Below are positions 11,819 through 18,846 of a stretch of 24,891 nt of DNA, in pieces. Where the stretch lies: the NCBI GenBank assembly GCA_964509695.1, contig CAZDXN010000011.1, positions 1 to 24,891 on the forward strand. The letters run 5' to 3'. Numbering within the stretch: the first letter of the stretch is position 1; every line of letters begins with the position of its first letter. A model generated the notes under the pieces. It had not been told where the DNA came from, did not search any database, and worked only from the letters and a program-made list of their open reading frames with translations. Made by a program: the position numbers and the translations under genes. Origin of the DNA: 2-01-FULL-50-23 sp964509695. Lineage in GTDB: Bacteria; Patescibacteriota; Microgenomatia; UBA1400; MFAQ01.

Positions 11819-12502
11819 ATGGTTACAGTGATTCCGGCGATAATGCCAAAGAGTTTGGGGGAATTGGAAGAACAACTGGCAAAAGTTTGGTCGTTTGCTC
11901 CCCGAGTCCAGCTGGATGTGATGGACGGGATTTTTCGCCCCGAGAAGACTATCAGTCCGGAGTTGTTGAACCAGATCGATACCATTGTGACTTGGGACGT
12001 ACATTTGATGGTGGATCAACCGGAGAAGTGGATTAAACAATGCGTGATGGGTGGAGTAGACCGGGTTTTCGGTCAGGTAGAGAAGATGGCTGACGTGACG
12101 GCCTTTGTCGCTGACGCCGAAGCGGAGACGATGGCGGTGGGACTAGCCTATGACATTGATACTCCTCTGGACGGCCTGGAGGAGGTAATAAACGATCTTG
12201 ACGCGGTCCTACTGATGAGTGCTCCGGCGGGGGCTCAGGGTCGTGAATTTGACGAGCGGGTACTCGCCAAAATTAAGCAAGTTAGGAAAATGAACAAGAG
12301 GATTCCAATCGTGGTCGACGGCGGGATTAACGAGGAGAAAATGAAGGAGTGTCTGACGGCAGAGTGGGCGGAAGAGATCGAAGAGGACGAACTGAACCGG
12401 TCGACGATGGGCATTGAGTTTGTGGTGGGGAGTCACCTTCTGAAAGCGGAGAATGTGGAAGAGGAACTTAATCATTTACGGTTAATGCAAGAACATGTTT
12501 AA
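11819..12502 (+). CDS. Ribulose-phosphate 3-epimerase family protein, divergent
   Basis: The 227-residue TIM-barrel protein shows the RPE blocks in order: V-I-P-A-I-M near the N-terminus, Q-L-D-V-M-D-G (31-37), W-D-V-H-L-M-V (59-65), A-V-L-L-M-S-A-P-A-G-A-Q-G-R-E-F, and V-V-D-G-G-I (165-170). RPE interconverts ribulose 5-phosphate and xylulose 5-phosphate. The metal site is normally two His and two Asp; here D33, H62 and D167 are present, but the His of the usual H-V-D-V-M-D-G is Gln31, and the following G-H-F is G-I-F. So catalysis may differ, or the substrate may be another ketose phosphate. It overlaps the LOG gene by 8 bases and carries a leaderless-type promoter. Confidence 0.78.
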   Translation: MVTVIPAIMPKSLGELEEQLAKVWSFAPRVQLDVMDGIFRPEKTISPELLNQIDTIVTWDVHLMVDQPEKWIKQCVMGGVDRVFGQVEKMADVTAFVADAEAETMAVGLAYDIDTPLDGLEEVINDLDAVLLMSAPAGAQGREFDERVLAKIKQVRKMNKRIPIVVDGGINEEKMKECLTAEWAEEIEEDELNRSTMGIEFVVGSHLLKAENVEEELNHLRLMQEHV

Positions 12503-13124
12503 GAGGATCAAGGCGGTGTCACTTTTTGGTTTTGCCAGTGCCGAGCCCGAGAGCGAACTGTACCGCTCGGCTTTTGAAGTAGCCAAAAAGATCGCTGAAA
12601 ATGGTATCGAAGTAGTTAATGGGGGCGGGCCGGGAGTGATGAGGGCGGCGACAGATGGAGCTCACGCTGGTGGTGGCAGGGCGGCGATTGCGACGTTCTA
12701 TCCGAAGTTTATTAATCACTTTGAGGGGAAAGATAAATTGAATGAGGCGGACAAGGAGATTATTGAGAATAATTATTTGGATCGAACCTTGAAACTATTG
12801 GAGTTGGGGAATGCCTATGTGATATTCAACGGGGGGACGGGGACTCTGTCTGAGTTCGGGATGGCTTGGGGTCTGGCATATCTTTATTTTGGTCACCACA
12901 AGCCGTTGATTCTTTATGGCAGCTTTTGGCATGAGATTATGGAGAGCTTGGTATCCAACATGATGATCGCCCAACAGAGGCCGGAGTCACTGAAGGTCTA
13001 TAAAATTGTGACGACACCGGAGGCGGTGATCGAGGCTCTTTTGGAACATGAGAGATATCTGGAAAATAATCCTGAAGAGATTCACGCGCCGTCCCCGAAC
13101 GGAGAAAATGCGTTTCTGGACTAA
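12495..13124 (+). CDS. LOG family protein (predicted nucleotide phosphoribohydrolase)
   Basis: The 209-residue protein has the Rossmann-like fold of the LOG/YvdD 'lysine decarboxylase-like' family: V-N-G-G-G-P-G-V-M-R-A-A-T-D-G-A near residues 41-56 and F-N-G-G-T-G-T-L-S-E-F at about 111-121, equivalent to the P-G-G-x-G-T-x-x-E signature, with Asn replacing Pro. Characterised members cleave a nucleoside 5'-monophosphate into free base and ribose 5-phosphate. Overlap with the rpe-like gene and proximity to rpiB-like and transketolase genes suggest that it feeds ribose 5-phosphate to the pentose phosphate route (inference). The last 25 residues are an acidic, Pro-containing tail. The real substrate is unknown. 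Confidence 0.8.
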   Translation: MFKRIKAVSLFGFASAEPESELYRSAFEVAKKIAENGIEVVNGGGPGVMRAATDGAHAGGGRAAIATFYPKFINHFEGKDKLNEADKEIIENNYLDRTLKLLELGNAYVIFNGGTGTLSEFGMAWGLAYLYFGHHKPLILYGSFWHEIMESLVSNMMIAQQRPESLKVYKIVTTPEAVIEALLEHERYLENNPEEIHAPSPNGENAFLD

Positions 13125-13139
13125 GGCCGAGTACGGGCG

Positions 13140-13171
13140 GTGACACAGTGGCACGGTGACACAGTAGCACA
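13140..13171. repeat. 8-bp tandem repeat upstream of transketolase
   Basis: Four units GTGACACA, GTGGCACG, GTGACACA, GTAGCACA, then a degenerate GTAGAATG that contains the promoter's TAGAAT. The same unit occurs at 3624-3647 in front of sufD. Confidence 0.82.
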
Positions 13172-13172
13172 G

Positions 13173-13178
13173 TAGAAT
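13173..13178 (+). promoter_or_regulatory. -10 box of the transketolase operon
   Basis: TAGAAT ends 6 bases before ATG 13185. It is formed by the last, degenerate unit of the upstream tandem repeat. Confidence 0.5.
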
Positions 13179-13184
13179 GAATCT

Positions 13185-14009
13185 ATGCCATCTGATTTTT
13201 TTCGTTTGACCGAGAAAGCGAGTTTGCTGCGTGCCGAGGTGGTGAAGACGCTCACCAATGCCGGGACGGGACACTCGGCTGGACCTCTGGGGTCGGCAGA
13301 TTTCTGGACGGTACTTTATTTGGGAAATCTAATCAATTACAGGGTTGATGAACCATGGTGGGAGGAGCGGGATAGAGTGGTTCTTTCTGCCGGACATTAC
13401 TGCCCGATTCTTTATGCGGTTTTGGCCGAGGCGGGGTTTTTCCCAAAAACAGAACTGGCAACGTTACGGCAATTAGGGTCGAGATTGCAGGGGCACCCGG
13501 TAGTAAAAATGTTGCCGGGAATAGAAACGTCGAGCGGGCCTTTGGGGCAGGGGATTAGCCAAGCGGTGGGGATGGCTTTGGCGGCGAAGATGGACAATAA
13601 AAAATGGCGGGTAATTTGTTTTATGGGCGATGGCGAGCAGGACGAGGGACAGGTCTGGGAGGCGTACTTGTGTGCCGCCAAGTACGGACTGTCGAATTTG
13701 ACGGTGGTGATCGATAGAAATAATATTCAGATTGATGGACATACTGAAAATGTGATGCCATTGGGGTCTCTGGCGGCAAAACTATCAGCGTTTAATTTCA
13801 ACGTGATTGAGGTCGATGGCCATAGTATGACGGACATTGCCGAGGCGATGGGGAGAGCCAAAGTGACTTTTGAAAAACCGACGGCGATAATATTGACGAC
13901 AACGCCGGGGAAGGGGGTTTCCTTTATGGAGAACGATCCTTCCTGGCACGGCAAGGTCCCAAGTCCAGCGGAAGAGATCTTGGCATTAGCAGAGCTGAGA
14001 AGACAATGA
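13185..14009 (+). CDS. Transketolase, N-terminal (thiamine diphosphate-binding) subunit
   Basis: This is the pyrophosphate-binding half of a split transketolase, 274 residues. Key features are H30 (G-T-G-H-S), H71 (S-A-G-H-Y), H104 (L-Q-G-H-P), S-S-G-P-L-G-Q-G-I-S (116-125), and the ThDP motif G-D-G-E-Q-D-E-G-Q-V-W-E-A starting at 148 with metal-binding I-D-R-N-N-I-Q around 176-182. Together with the C-terminal half it transfers two-carbon units between sugar phosphates. It overlaps the next gene by 4 bases (ATGA), as expected for two subunits made in equal amounts. Split transketolases are common in archaea and several bacterial groups. Confidence 0.94.
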   Translation: MPSDFFRLTEKASLLRAEVVKTLTNAGTGHSAGPLGSADFWTVLYLGNLINYRVDEPWWEERDRVVLSAGHYCPILYAVLAEAGFFPKTELATLRQLGSRLQGHPVVKMLPGIETSSGPLGQGISQAVGMALAAKMDNKKWRVICFMGDGEQDEGQVWEAYLCAAKYGLSNLTVVIDRNNIQIDGHTENVMPLGSLAAKLSAFNFNVIEVDGHSMTDIAEAMGRAKVTFEKPTAIILTTTPGKGVSFMENDPSWHGKVPSPAEEILALAELRRQ

Positions 14010-14971
14010 TTAATACGGAGATGTTTTTGATTGAGGATTTGAAAAAGTCAGAGATGAGGGCGATGCGGGATGGTTATGGGGAAGGATTGGTCGAGGCGGG
14101 GAGGAGAAATTCGGAAGTCGTGGCATTGTCTGCGGATTTGACCGAGAGCACCAGAACGGATTTGTTCAGGGCGGCGTTTCCGGATAGATTTTTGGAAATG
14201 GGAATCTCGGAGCAAAATATGATGGGGGTGGCGGCGGGAATGGCGGCGACGGGGAAAGTTCCATTCGTAAATTCGTTCGCCTGTTTTTCGCCGGGAAGGA
14301 ATTGGGAACAGCTACGGATTAGTGTTTGTCTGTCGGGGAACAACGTGAAGATCATTGGCGGTCACGCTGGAGTTGGCAATGGGGCAGATGGGGGGAACCA
14401 GCAGATGTTTGAAGACATCGCCCTGACTCGGGTACTGCCAAATATAACTGTGGTAGTTCCAGCCGATTATGAACAGGCCAAAAAGATGACCTTGGCAATA
14501 GCCGATTTTCATGGACCGGTGTATATGAGAATGACCAAACCGAAACGGGAGGTGATGACGACTGGCGGAACACCATTAACAATCGGAAAAGCCCAGGTGT
14601 TTCGCACCGGGAAAGAGGTAACGGTCTTGGCCTGCGGGGCGATGGTTTTTGAAGCATTAGCGGCGGCAGAGGAGTTGGCGGGAAATATTGACGTCGAAGT
14701 CATCAACGTCCACACGATCAAGCCGTTGGATAAGGAGACGGTGTTGAGAAGTGTTTTGAAAACTGGAAAGGTGGTTACGGCAGAGGAGCACTCGATCATT
14801 GGGGGCTTGGGGGGGGCGATTGCGGAACTACTCGGCGAAGAATTACCAACTAAGATGAGAAGGGTGGGGATGAGAGACCGGTTTGGAGAAAGCGGTGAAC
14901 CGGAAGAGTTGTTGGTAAAGTATGGTATGACTAAGGACGAAGTTATCAAGGCGATTAAACAACTAAGATAA
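14006..14971 (+). CDS. Transketolase, C-terminal subunit
   Basis: The 321-residue partner holds the pyrimidine-binding domain and the C-terminal transketolase domain. The catalytic Glu that activates thiamine is E69 in M-G-I-S-E-Q-N-M. Other family blocks are F-V-N-S-F-A-C-F (about 89-96), G-G-H-A-G-V-G-N-G-A-D-G-G-N-Q-Q, the loop M-R-M-T-K-P, and the C-terminal V-T-A-E-E-H-S-I-I-G-G-L-G. A DXS-like identity is unlikely because the gene is split and lacks the DXS N-terminal features. ATG 14006 overlaps the preceding stop. The N-terminal ten residues before the first helix are poorly conserved, so a slightly later start is possible. Confidence 0.93.
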   Translation: MINTEMFLIEDLKKSEMRAMRDGYGEGLVEAGRRNSEVVALSADLTESTRTDLFRAAFPDRFLEMGISEQNMMGVAAGMAATGKVPFVNSFACFSPGRNWEQLRISVCLSGNNVKIIGGHAGVGNGADGGNQQMFEDIALTRVLPNITVVVPADYEQAKKMTLAIADFHGPVYMRMTKPKREVMTTGGTPLTIGKAQVFRTGKEVTVLACGAMVFEALAAAEELAGNIDVEVINVHTIKPLDKETVLRSVLKTGKVVTAEEHSIIGGLGGAIAELLGEELPTKMRRVGMRDRFGESGEPEELLVKYGMTKDEVIKAIKQLR

Positions 14972-14974
14972 AAA

Positions 14975-16351
14975 ATGGAAGGACAAGGTGAAGGAACTAG
15001 AAGGCAAGTTCCTGAGAATATTAGTGAGAGAAGACAAAACTATTTAATCTCGGAAAGAGCGAGTCTTGATTTATCGGGAATTTTGACAGCGGTGATGGAG
15101 GGCGATCAGATAGCGAAGGAATCGAGATTGAAGGCAAGTGTCTATTCTAAAAAAGAGATTCAGAGTGAAACTACGGGTTTAGGGATGGATGAAGTTTTGA
15201 AACTCGCTAAGGAAAAAGGTTGGAGGGTGGCAATATATAATCCCGGGGTAGCCTGGACGGGCAACCAATGGGCAGATAGGGAGGTCAGGGATAATCCTTT
15301 TTTCAGGGCGCCGTCAATTAAGGAGATTTTAAAAAGATTCATATCAAGGGAAGAAGCAACGGAAGAAGAGGCAAAATCGGCGGCGCTCGACTTTTTGGCC
15401 GAAGGCGACTTCGATCTAGCCGTCACCTTTGATCCGTTGACGGAGAAGGGCCAGGTATCTTCTTTGCGGGCCGATATGCTTGCCAGGCGGGAAACGATAA
15501 AGAAGGTGGGAGAGAGGCTGGGTGAGGGTAAACTTGAAATTGTAAGTTGGAGTAATGGTGCCTTTAAGGAGTTTCAGATCCACAGAGCGGCGTTTGAGGT
15601 AATTGCCACCGAATCGCCAGACAAGATGGGGGTATTTAAAACTACTGAGGAGGCCAGGGAATATGTGGGTTTACATGGTAAATACCGGGTGGACCTTCTG
15701 TTGGGCGGCGCACCAGCAGACCGAACGGAACTGGCAACACCGTTCAAGTTGACATCGGAAATTCCTCTAATCAAGACTGTCAATGTATCGGGGCTCAAAG
15801 CTATCAACTGGTTAATCGGTGTGGCAGGTGAAACGCCGAGTAAGTATATCCCTGAAACCTTACGTCGAATGGGGACTAAAGTATTGGAAATGGGGCGGGG
15901 GCTGCGAGTGAGTGACATTGAGGCTGGTAATCTTGATGACTTACAAAATAAGATGAAGGGTTTGTTTGGGGAAGCGCGGATTCTGGCACTGGCTGACACA
16001 TCAGGCTCGGTGGTAGATAGTAGTAGGCAATATGTGGGTGACGACTTAAGAGTGATCTATGGCGACAAGGCAATAATGATTGAGACGCATGATAATAAGC
16101 CTCTTCCAAAAATACAGGGGGTAGCGACTACCCTTTCTTATGAACAAAGTCTGGCTCAGCATGGCGAGTTAAAGAGGTACGGGGTTTTGGCAGTAATGAG
16201 AAGGACGGTTGATGAAATAAGAAAAGGTACTTTTGATAAGATTAAAAATGAGCAAGAAAGGTTTGTGGTGGTTGATCCGGAGGCACAGATCTATGAGCAG
16301 AAAAAAGGAACCAGATTGAGACTTAATCCGTTGCCAAAGTTGGGAAGCTAG
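14975..16351 (+). CDS. Unknown 458-residue protein in the carbon-metabolism cluster
   Basis: I do not recognise a family. The protein is soluble-looking, with no signal peptide or membrane helix and no cysteine. It alternates helices and strands: an N-terminal charged segment, W-R-V-A-I-Y-N-P-G-V-A-W-T-G-N-Q-W around residue 80, F-D-L-A-V-T-F-D-P-L near 150, V-D-L-L-L-G-G-A-P-A-D near 245, and A-R-I-L-A-L-A-D-T-S-G-S near 340. Repeated beta-strand plus Gly/Ser turns suggest an alpha/beta enzyme, but no catalytic motif is secure. It begins 3 bases after transketolase; TAAGAT (14964-14969) lies 5 bases upstream. Position between transketolase and aldolase hints at sugar-phosphate metabolism, no more. 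Confidence 0.72.
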   Translation: MEGQGEGTRRQVPENISERRQNYLISERASLDLSGILTAVMEGDQIAKESRLKASVYSKKEIQSETTGLGMDEVLKLAKEKGWRVAIYNPGVAWTGNQWADREVRDNPFFRAPSIKEILKRFISREEATEEEAKSAALDFLAEGDFDLAVTFDPLTEKGQVSSLRADMLARRETIKKVGERLGEGKLEIVSWSNGAFKEFQIHRAAFEVIATESPDKMGVFKTTEEAREYVGLHGKYRVDLLLGGAPADRTELATPFKLTSEIPLIKTVNVSGLKAINWLIGVAGETPSKYIPETLRRMGTKVLEMGRGLRVSDIEAGNLDDLQNKMKGLFGEARILALADTSGSVVDSSRQYVGDDLRVIYGDKAIMIETHDNKPLPKIQGVATTLSYEQSLAQHGELKRYGVLAVMRRTVDEIRKGTFDKIKNEQERFVVVDPEAQIYEQKKGTRLRLNPLPKLGS

Positions 16352-16369
16352 TAAACCTCTCTGGTTAAC

Positions 16370-16378
16370 TGGTAGGAT
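16370..16378 (+). promoter_or_regulatory. Extended -10 promoter of the aldolase gene
   Basis: TGG-TAGGAT ends 6 bases before ATG 16385. The intervening GGAGGT looks like a Shine-Dalgarno sequence but abuts the ATG with zero spacing, so it cannot act as one. Confidence 0.55.
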
Positions 16379-16384
16379 GGAGGT

Positions 16385-17146
16385 ATGGTAGATAATCTGA
16401 TATTGGAGAGAAATGGGCGGGTGATGCTTTTGGCCTATGATCAGGGATTTGAACACGGACCGGTCGATTTTGATGAAAAAAGTGTTGACCCAAATTATAT
16501 TCTCGACATTGCCCGTTCCGGTCTTTTTACCGGAGTAATTTTTCAGGAGGGGGTGGCGGCTAAATATTATCCTTCGGCAAGCTCAGGACAGGCTGGGTTG
16601 CCACCCTTGATAGTGAAACTGAATGGGAAGACGTCATTTCAGGGGGAGGAGCCGTTGTCACTGCAATTGTGTACCGTCGACAAGGCGATTGAGTTGGGGG
16701 CCGCGGCGGTTGGATACACTATTTATGTAGGGAGTGAACATGAAGAACAGATGTTAACTGAATTCTCACGAATTGAGGATGAGGCTCATGCGAAAGGACT
16801 AATCGTAATTGCCTGGATGTATCCGCGGGGGAAAAAGGTAGAAGGGAAACAGACAACCAAAGAAACATTGGCTTATGCCGCTCGTTTGGGGATGGAGCTG
16901 AATGCCGATTACGTCAAGATCGCTTATTCCGGGGATGTTGAGAGCTTTAAGTGGGTGGTGGCCGCGGCCGGAAAGACCAAGGTTTTGGCGCAAGGAGGGA
17001 AGAAAATGGCTTGGCCGGAATTGGAAGCGGAAGTGAATGGGGCGCTGACGGCGGGAGCAGCCGGGATTGCCGTTGGAAGAAATGTTTGGCAAGACCCGGA
17101 TCCAAAGGAAATATCCAAGAAACTAGCGGAATTGATATTTGTATGA
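16385..17146 (+). CDS. Fructose-bisphosphate aldolase class I, archaeal (DhnA) type
   Basis: The 253-residue TIM-barrel enzyme belongs to the DhnA/FbaB family of Schiff-base aldolases. The Schiff-base lysine is K178 in A-D-Y-V-K-I-A-Y, the catalytic Tyr is Y146 in A-W-M-Y-P-R-G, and D19 lies in A-Y-D-Q-G-F-E-H-G-P, the family's opening signature. Phosphate-binding glycine loops are L-A-Q-G-G-K-K and A-G-I-A-V-G-R-N-V-W near the end. It cleaves fructose 1,6-bisphosphate into two triose phosphates in glycolysis. A short insert S-A-S-S-G-Q-A-G (residues 64-71) is encoded by a known-looking repeat. It overlaps the PfkB gene by 4 bases, suggesting that the kinase acts on the same pathway. Confidence 0.92.
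   Translation: MVDNLILERNGRVMLLAYDQGFEHGPVDFDEKSVDPNYILDIARSGLFTGVIFQEGVAAKYYPSASSGQAGLPPLIVKLNGKTSFQGEEPLSLQLCTVDKAIELGAAAVGYTIYVGSEHEEQMLTEFSRIEDEAHAKGLIVIAWMYPRGKKVEGKQTTKETLAYAARLGMELNADYVKIAYSGDVESFKWVVAAAGKTKVLAQGGKKMAWPELEAEVNGALTAGAAGIAVGRNVWQDPDPKEISKKLAELIFV
16571..16593. repeat. Short dispersed-type element inside the aldolase gene
   Basis: The stretch contains TTCGGCAAGCTCAGGACAGG and encodes P-S-A-S-S-G-Q-A in a loop between strand and helix. It closely resembles the widespread 'TTCGACAAGCTCAGG' repeat of many bacterial genomes (from general knowledge). Only one copy lies in this window. Confidence 0.5.
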
Positions 17147-18129
17147 AGAAAGTGCTTTGTGTCGGTTCGGCGGTGATGGATATTCTGGTGCAGTCTGCGG
17201 ACTTTCGGGTGATGAAAAATCATCAGGTTTCTGGGGGAGTGGCTCTGTGTGAAGTCTATGGGGGAAAAACTGAGGCGCAAAATATCTCACTGCAGACAGG
17301 GGGGGCGGGGACAAATGTAGCAGTGGGTCTCTCTCGTTTGGGCCTTGTCAGTGCGACTTTGGCCCGGGTTGGCGATGACTGGATGAAAGATTTGGTGCTG
17401 AATGATTTGAAAAGCGAGGGGGTTGACATTAGTATGGTTCAGATTGGGAAAGGAGAAAAGACGGGGATGTCGGTGGTGTTGGTGGCAGATGACGGCGGTC
17501 GGTCGATAATTACCTACCGAGGGGCGGCGAAGGATTTGAATTCATCGGAGATGGATTGGGGAAAAATTTCCGGAGCCGATTGGATACAGATTGCCGCTCT
17601 GGGTGGAAATATGGCTTTGGTGGAAGATCTGGCGAGTTTCGCCAGGAAGGAAAAAATATTGGTTGGCTGGAATCCGGGAAAAGGAGAACTCTCGCAAAAA
17701 GAAAGAGTACTTCGAATTTTACCCAAGATCGACCTTCTGATTCTAAATCGAATGGAGGCGGCCCAATTGGTACAGCAGTCGTATGAAGAGATGAAAGAAA
17801 TGGCAGTGAAAATAAGTAACTTCGAGGTAAATAGAGTGGTGATCACGGACGGGAAGCGGGGGGCCGGAGTGATAGCGGGGGGAGTATGGACATTCGCACC
17901 CGCCTTTAAAACAAAATCGGTCGATGATACCGGAGCCGGAGACGCCTTTATTGCCGGCATGGTGGCGGGAATTTTGGGCGGCAAAGATTTGGCCACCAGT
18001 CTGAAAATGGGTTTGGCGAATGGAGCCAGTGAGGTAACCGACTTGGGTGCCAAGACAGGACTGCTTCGTAAGAACGAGATGACTAGGTGGCTTCGGAGGA
18101 GATTAAAAATTATCGAAGAGAAAATTTAA
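17143..18129 (+). CDS. PfkB family carbohydrate/nucleoside kinase
   Basis: The 328-residue protein shows the ribokinase fold: V-G-S-A-V-M-D at the start, the substrate loop G-G-A-G-T-N-V-A-V-G-L-S-R-L-G (53-67), W-N-P-G-K-G-E-L (176-183), L-N-R-M-E-A (201-206), and the PfkB signature D-D-T-G-A-G-D-A-F (261-269) with catalytic base D267. It phosphorylates a sugar, sugar phosphate or nucleoside with ATP. Since ATG 17143 overlaps the aldolase stop (ATGA), a phosphofructokinase-like role is attractive, but ribokinase or adenosine kinase cannot be excluded. An in-frame extension to 16951 runs inside the aldolase gene and is rejected. TGA is not read through here; the gene ends TAA. Confidence 0.86.
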   Translation: MKKVLCVGSAVMDILVQSADFRVMKNHQVSGGVALCEVYGGKTEAQNISLQTGGAGTNVAVGLSRLGLVSATLARVGDDWMKDLVLNDLKSEGVDISMVQIGKGEKTGMSVVLVADDGGRSIITYRGAAKDLNSSEMDWGKISGADWIQIAALGGNMALVEDLASFARKEKILVGWNPGKGELSQKERVLRILPKIDLLILNRMEAAQLVQQSYEEMKEMAVKISNFEVNRVVITDGKRGAGVIAGGVWTFAPAFKTKSVDDTGAGDAFIAGMVAGILGGKDLATSLKMGLANGASEVTDLGAKTGLLRKNEMTRWLRRRLKIIEEKI

Positions 18130-18131
18130 AC

Positions 18132-18181
18132 ATGCAATGCGTTTGACAAATTGCATTATTTTGTGATATATTGATTGCAAT
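18132..18181 (+). promoter_or_regulatory. vapBC promoter and operator
   Basis: TTGACA (18143-18148), an 18-bp spacer, and TGA-TATATT (18164-18172) form a full promoter ending 7 bases before ATG 18180. ATGCAAT (18132-18138) and ATTGCAT (18150-18156) are a perfect inverted repeat around the -35 box, and the perfect palindrome ATTGCAAT (18174-18181) covers the transcription start and start codon. Three related half-site groups suggest cooperative autorepression by the antitoxin or toxin-antitoxin complex. Confidence 0.72.
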
Positions 18182-18440
18182 GACATATATAGCCACGATT
18201 ACAGATAGGGGTCAGCTAACGATCCCGGCAGAGTTATTTCGGAAGTCGAACCTGAAAAGAGGGGGAAAAGTTATCCTGTCGATTGATGGTGACCAAATAA
18301 AGATGCAAACCTCTCTCGATTTGTTAAATAAATTAGCAGGGAGCGTGAAAGTGCCTGACCATTTGCGCGGAAGGGACATTGATGAGATTATCGAGGAGGC
18401 GAAAATGATTCATTTTCGGAAAAAAGGCTCGATGGCATGA
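18180..18440 (+). CDS. vapB: AbrB/MazE-type antitoxin (VapB)
   Basis: The 86-residue protein has the swapped-hairpin AbrB domain: T-Y-I-A-T-I-T-D-R-G-Q-L-T-I-P-A-E-L-F at residues 2-20, then V-I-L-S-I-D-G-D-Q-I. The N-terminus binds DNA and the C-terminal helix (D-E-I-I-E-E-A-K-M, residues 66-74) would wrap the toxin. ATG 18180 is preferred to the in-frame TTG 18171, which lies in the -10 box. It overlaps the PIN gene by 4 bases (ATGA), the usual arrangement for coupled antitoxin and toxin. The palindromic upstream sites point to autoregulation. Confidence 0.87.
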   Translation: MTYIATITDRGQLTIPAELFRKSNLKRGGKVILSIDGDQIKMQTSLDLLNKLAGSVKVPDHLRGRDIDEIIEEAKMIHFRKKGSMA

Positions 18441-18826
18441 AATCTATCTTTGTTGATACAAATGTATTTTTGAGACTGATTCTTGGCGACGTGGCTCCGC
18501 AAACAGAGAAAGCGAAGAAGATTTTCAATGAGGCGATTGCATCCAAGGTGAAATTGTATACTTCGATCGTTGTTGTGTTTGAAATTTATTGGGTATTGAA
18601 GAGTTTGTATGATTATTTTGGAAACGATTTGAGACAGAAATTAATTGAGGTAATGCAATTGACAGTTGAGTTTGAAAATTATGAATTGCTGGTTGAGGCT
18701 ATAAGCCAAATGGACAAATACAATTTCGATTTAGAGGATTCTTATAATTTGAAATTTGCAAAGAATAAAGAGATTGATGAGTTCGAGACGTTTGATCAGA
18801 AATTGTTGAAGAAGTTTAGTAAATGA
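18437..18826 (+). CDS. vapC: PIN-domain RNase toxin (VapC)
   Basis: The 129-residue protein is a PIN-domain endoribonuclease. Acidic residues of the metal site are D7 (F-V-D-T-N-V-F-L), E49 (V-V-F-E-I), D98 or D101 (N-F-D-L-E-D-S) and D120 (E-T-F-D-Q-K-L). VapC toxins cut tRNA or rRNA and are held inactive by VapB. The order antitoxin then toxin with a 4-base overlap is classical. The sequence is A/T-richer than its neighbours, which is common for mobile toxin-antitoxin modules. All expected acidic residues are present, so it looks intact. Confidence 0.88.
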   Translation: MKSIFVDTNVFLRLILGDVAPQTEKAKKIFNEAIASKVKLYTSIVVVFEIYWVLKSLYDYFGNDLRQKLIEVMQLTVEFENYELLVEAISQMDKYNFDLEDSYNLKFAKNKEIDEFETFDQKLLKKFSK

Positions 18827-18831
18827 GGCGG

Positions 18832-18840
18832 TGATATAGT
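18832..18840 (+). promoter_or_regulatory. Extended -10 promoter of the LDH gene
   Basis: TGA-TATAGT ends 6 bases before ATG 18847; the same nonamer stands before the 9980 gene. No -35 box is seen. Confidence 0.6.
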
Positions 18841-18846
18841 TAAGGC

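Noticed and set aside
16379..16384. GGAGGT before the aldolase start as a Shine-Dalgarno sequence
   Set aside because: It directly abuts the ATG with no spacer; base-pairing there would hide the start codon. It is better read as the gap after the -10 box.
16951..17142. N-terminal extension of the PfkB kinase
   Set aside because: It is the out-of-frame 3' part of the aldolase gene; the kinase fold begins at M-K-K-V-L-C-V-G-S from ATG 17143.
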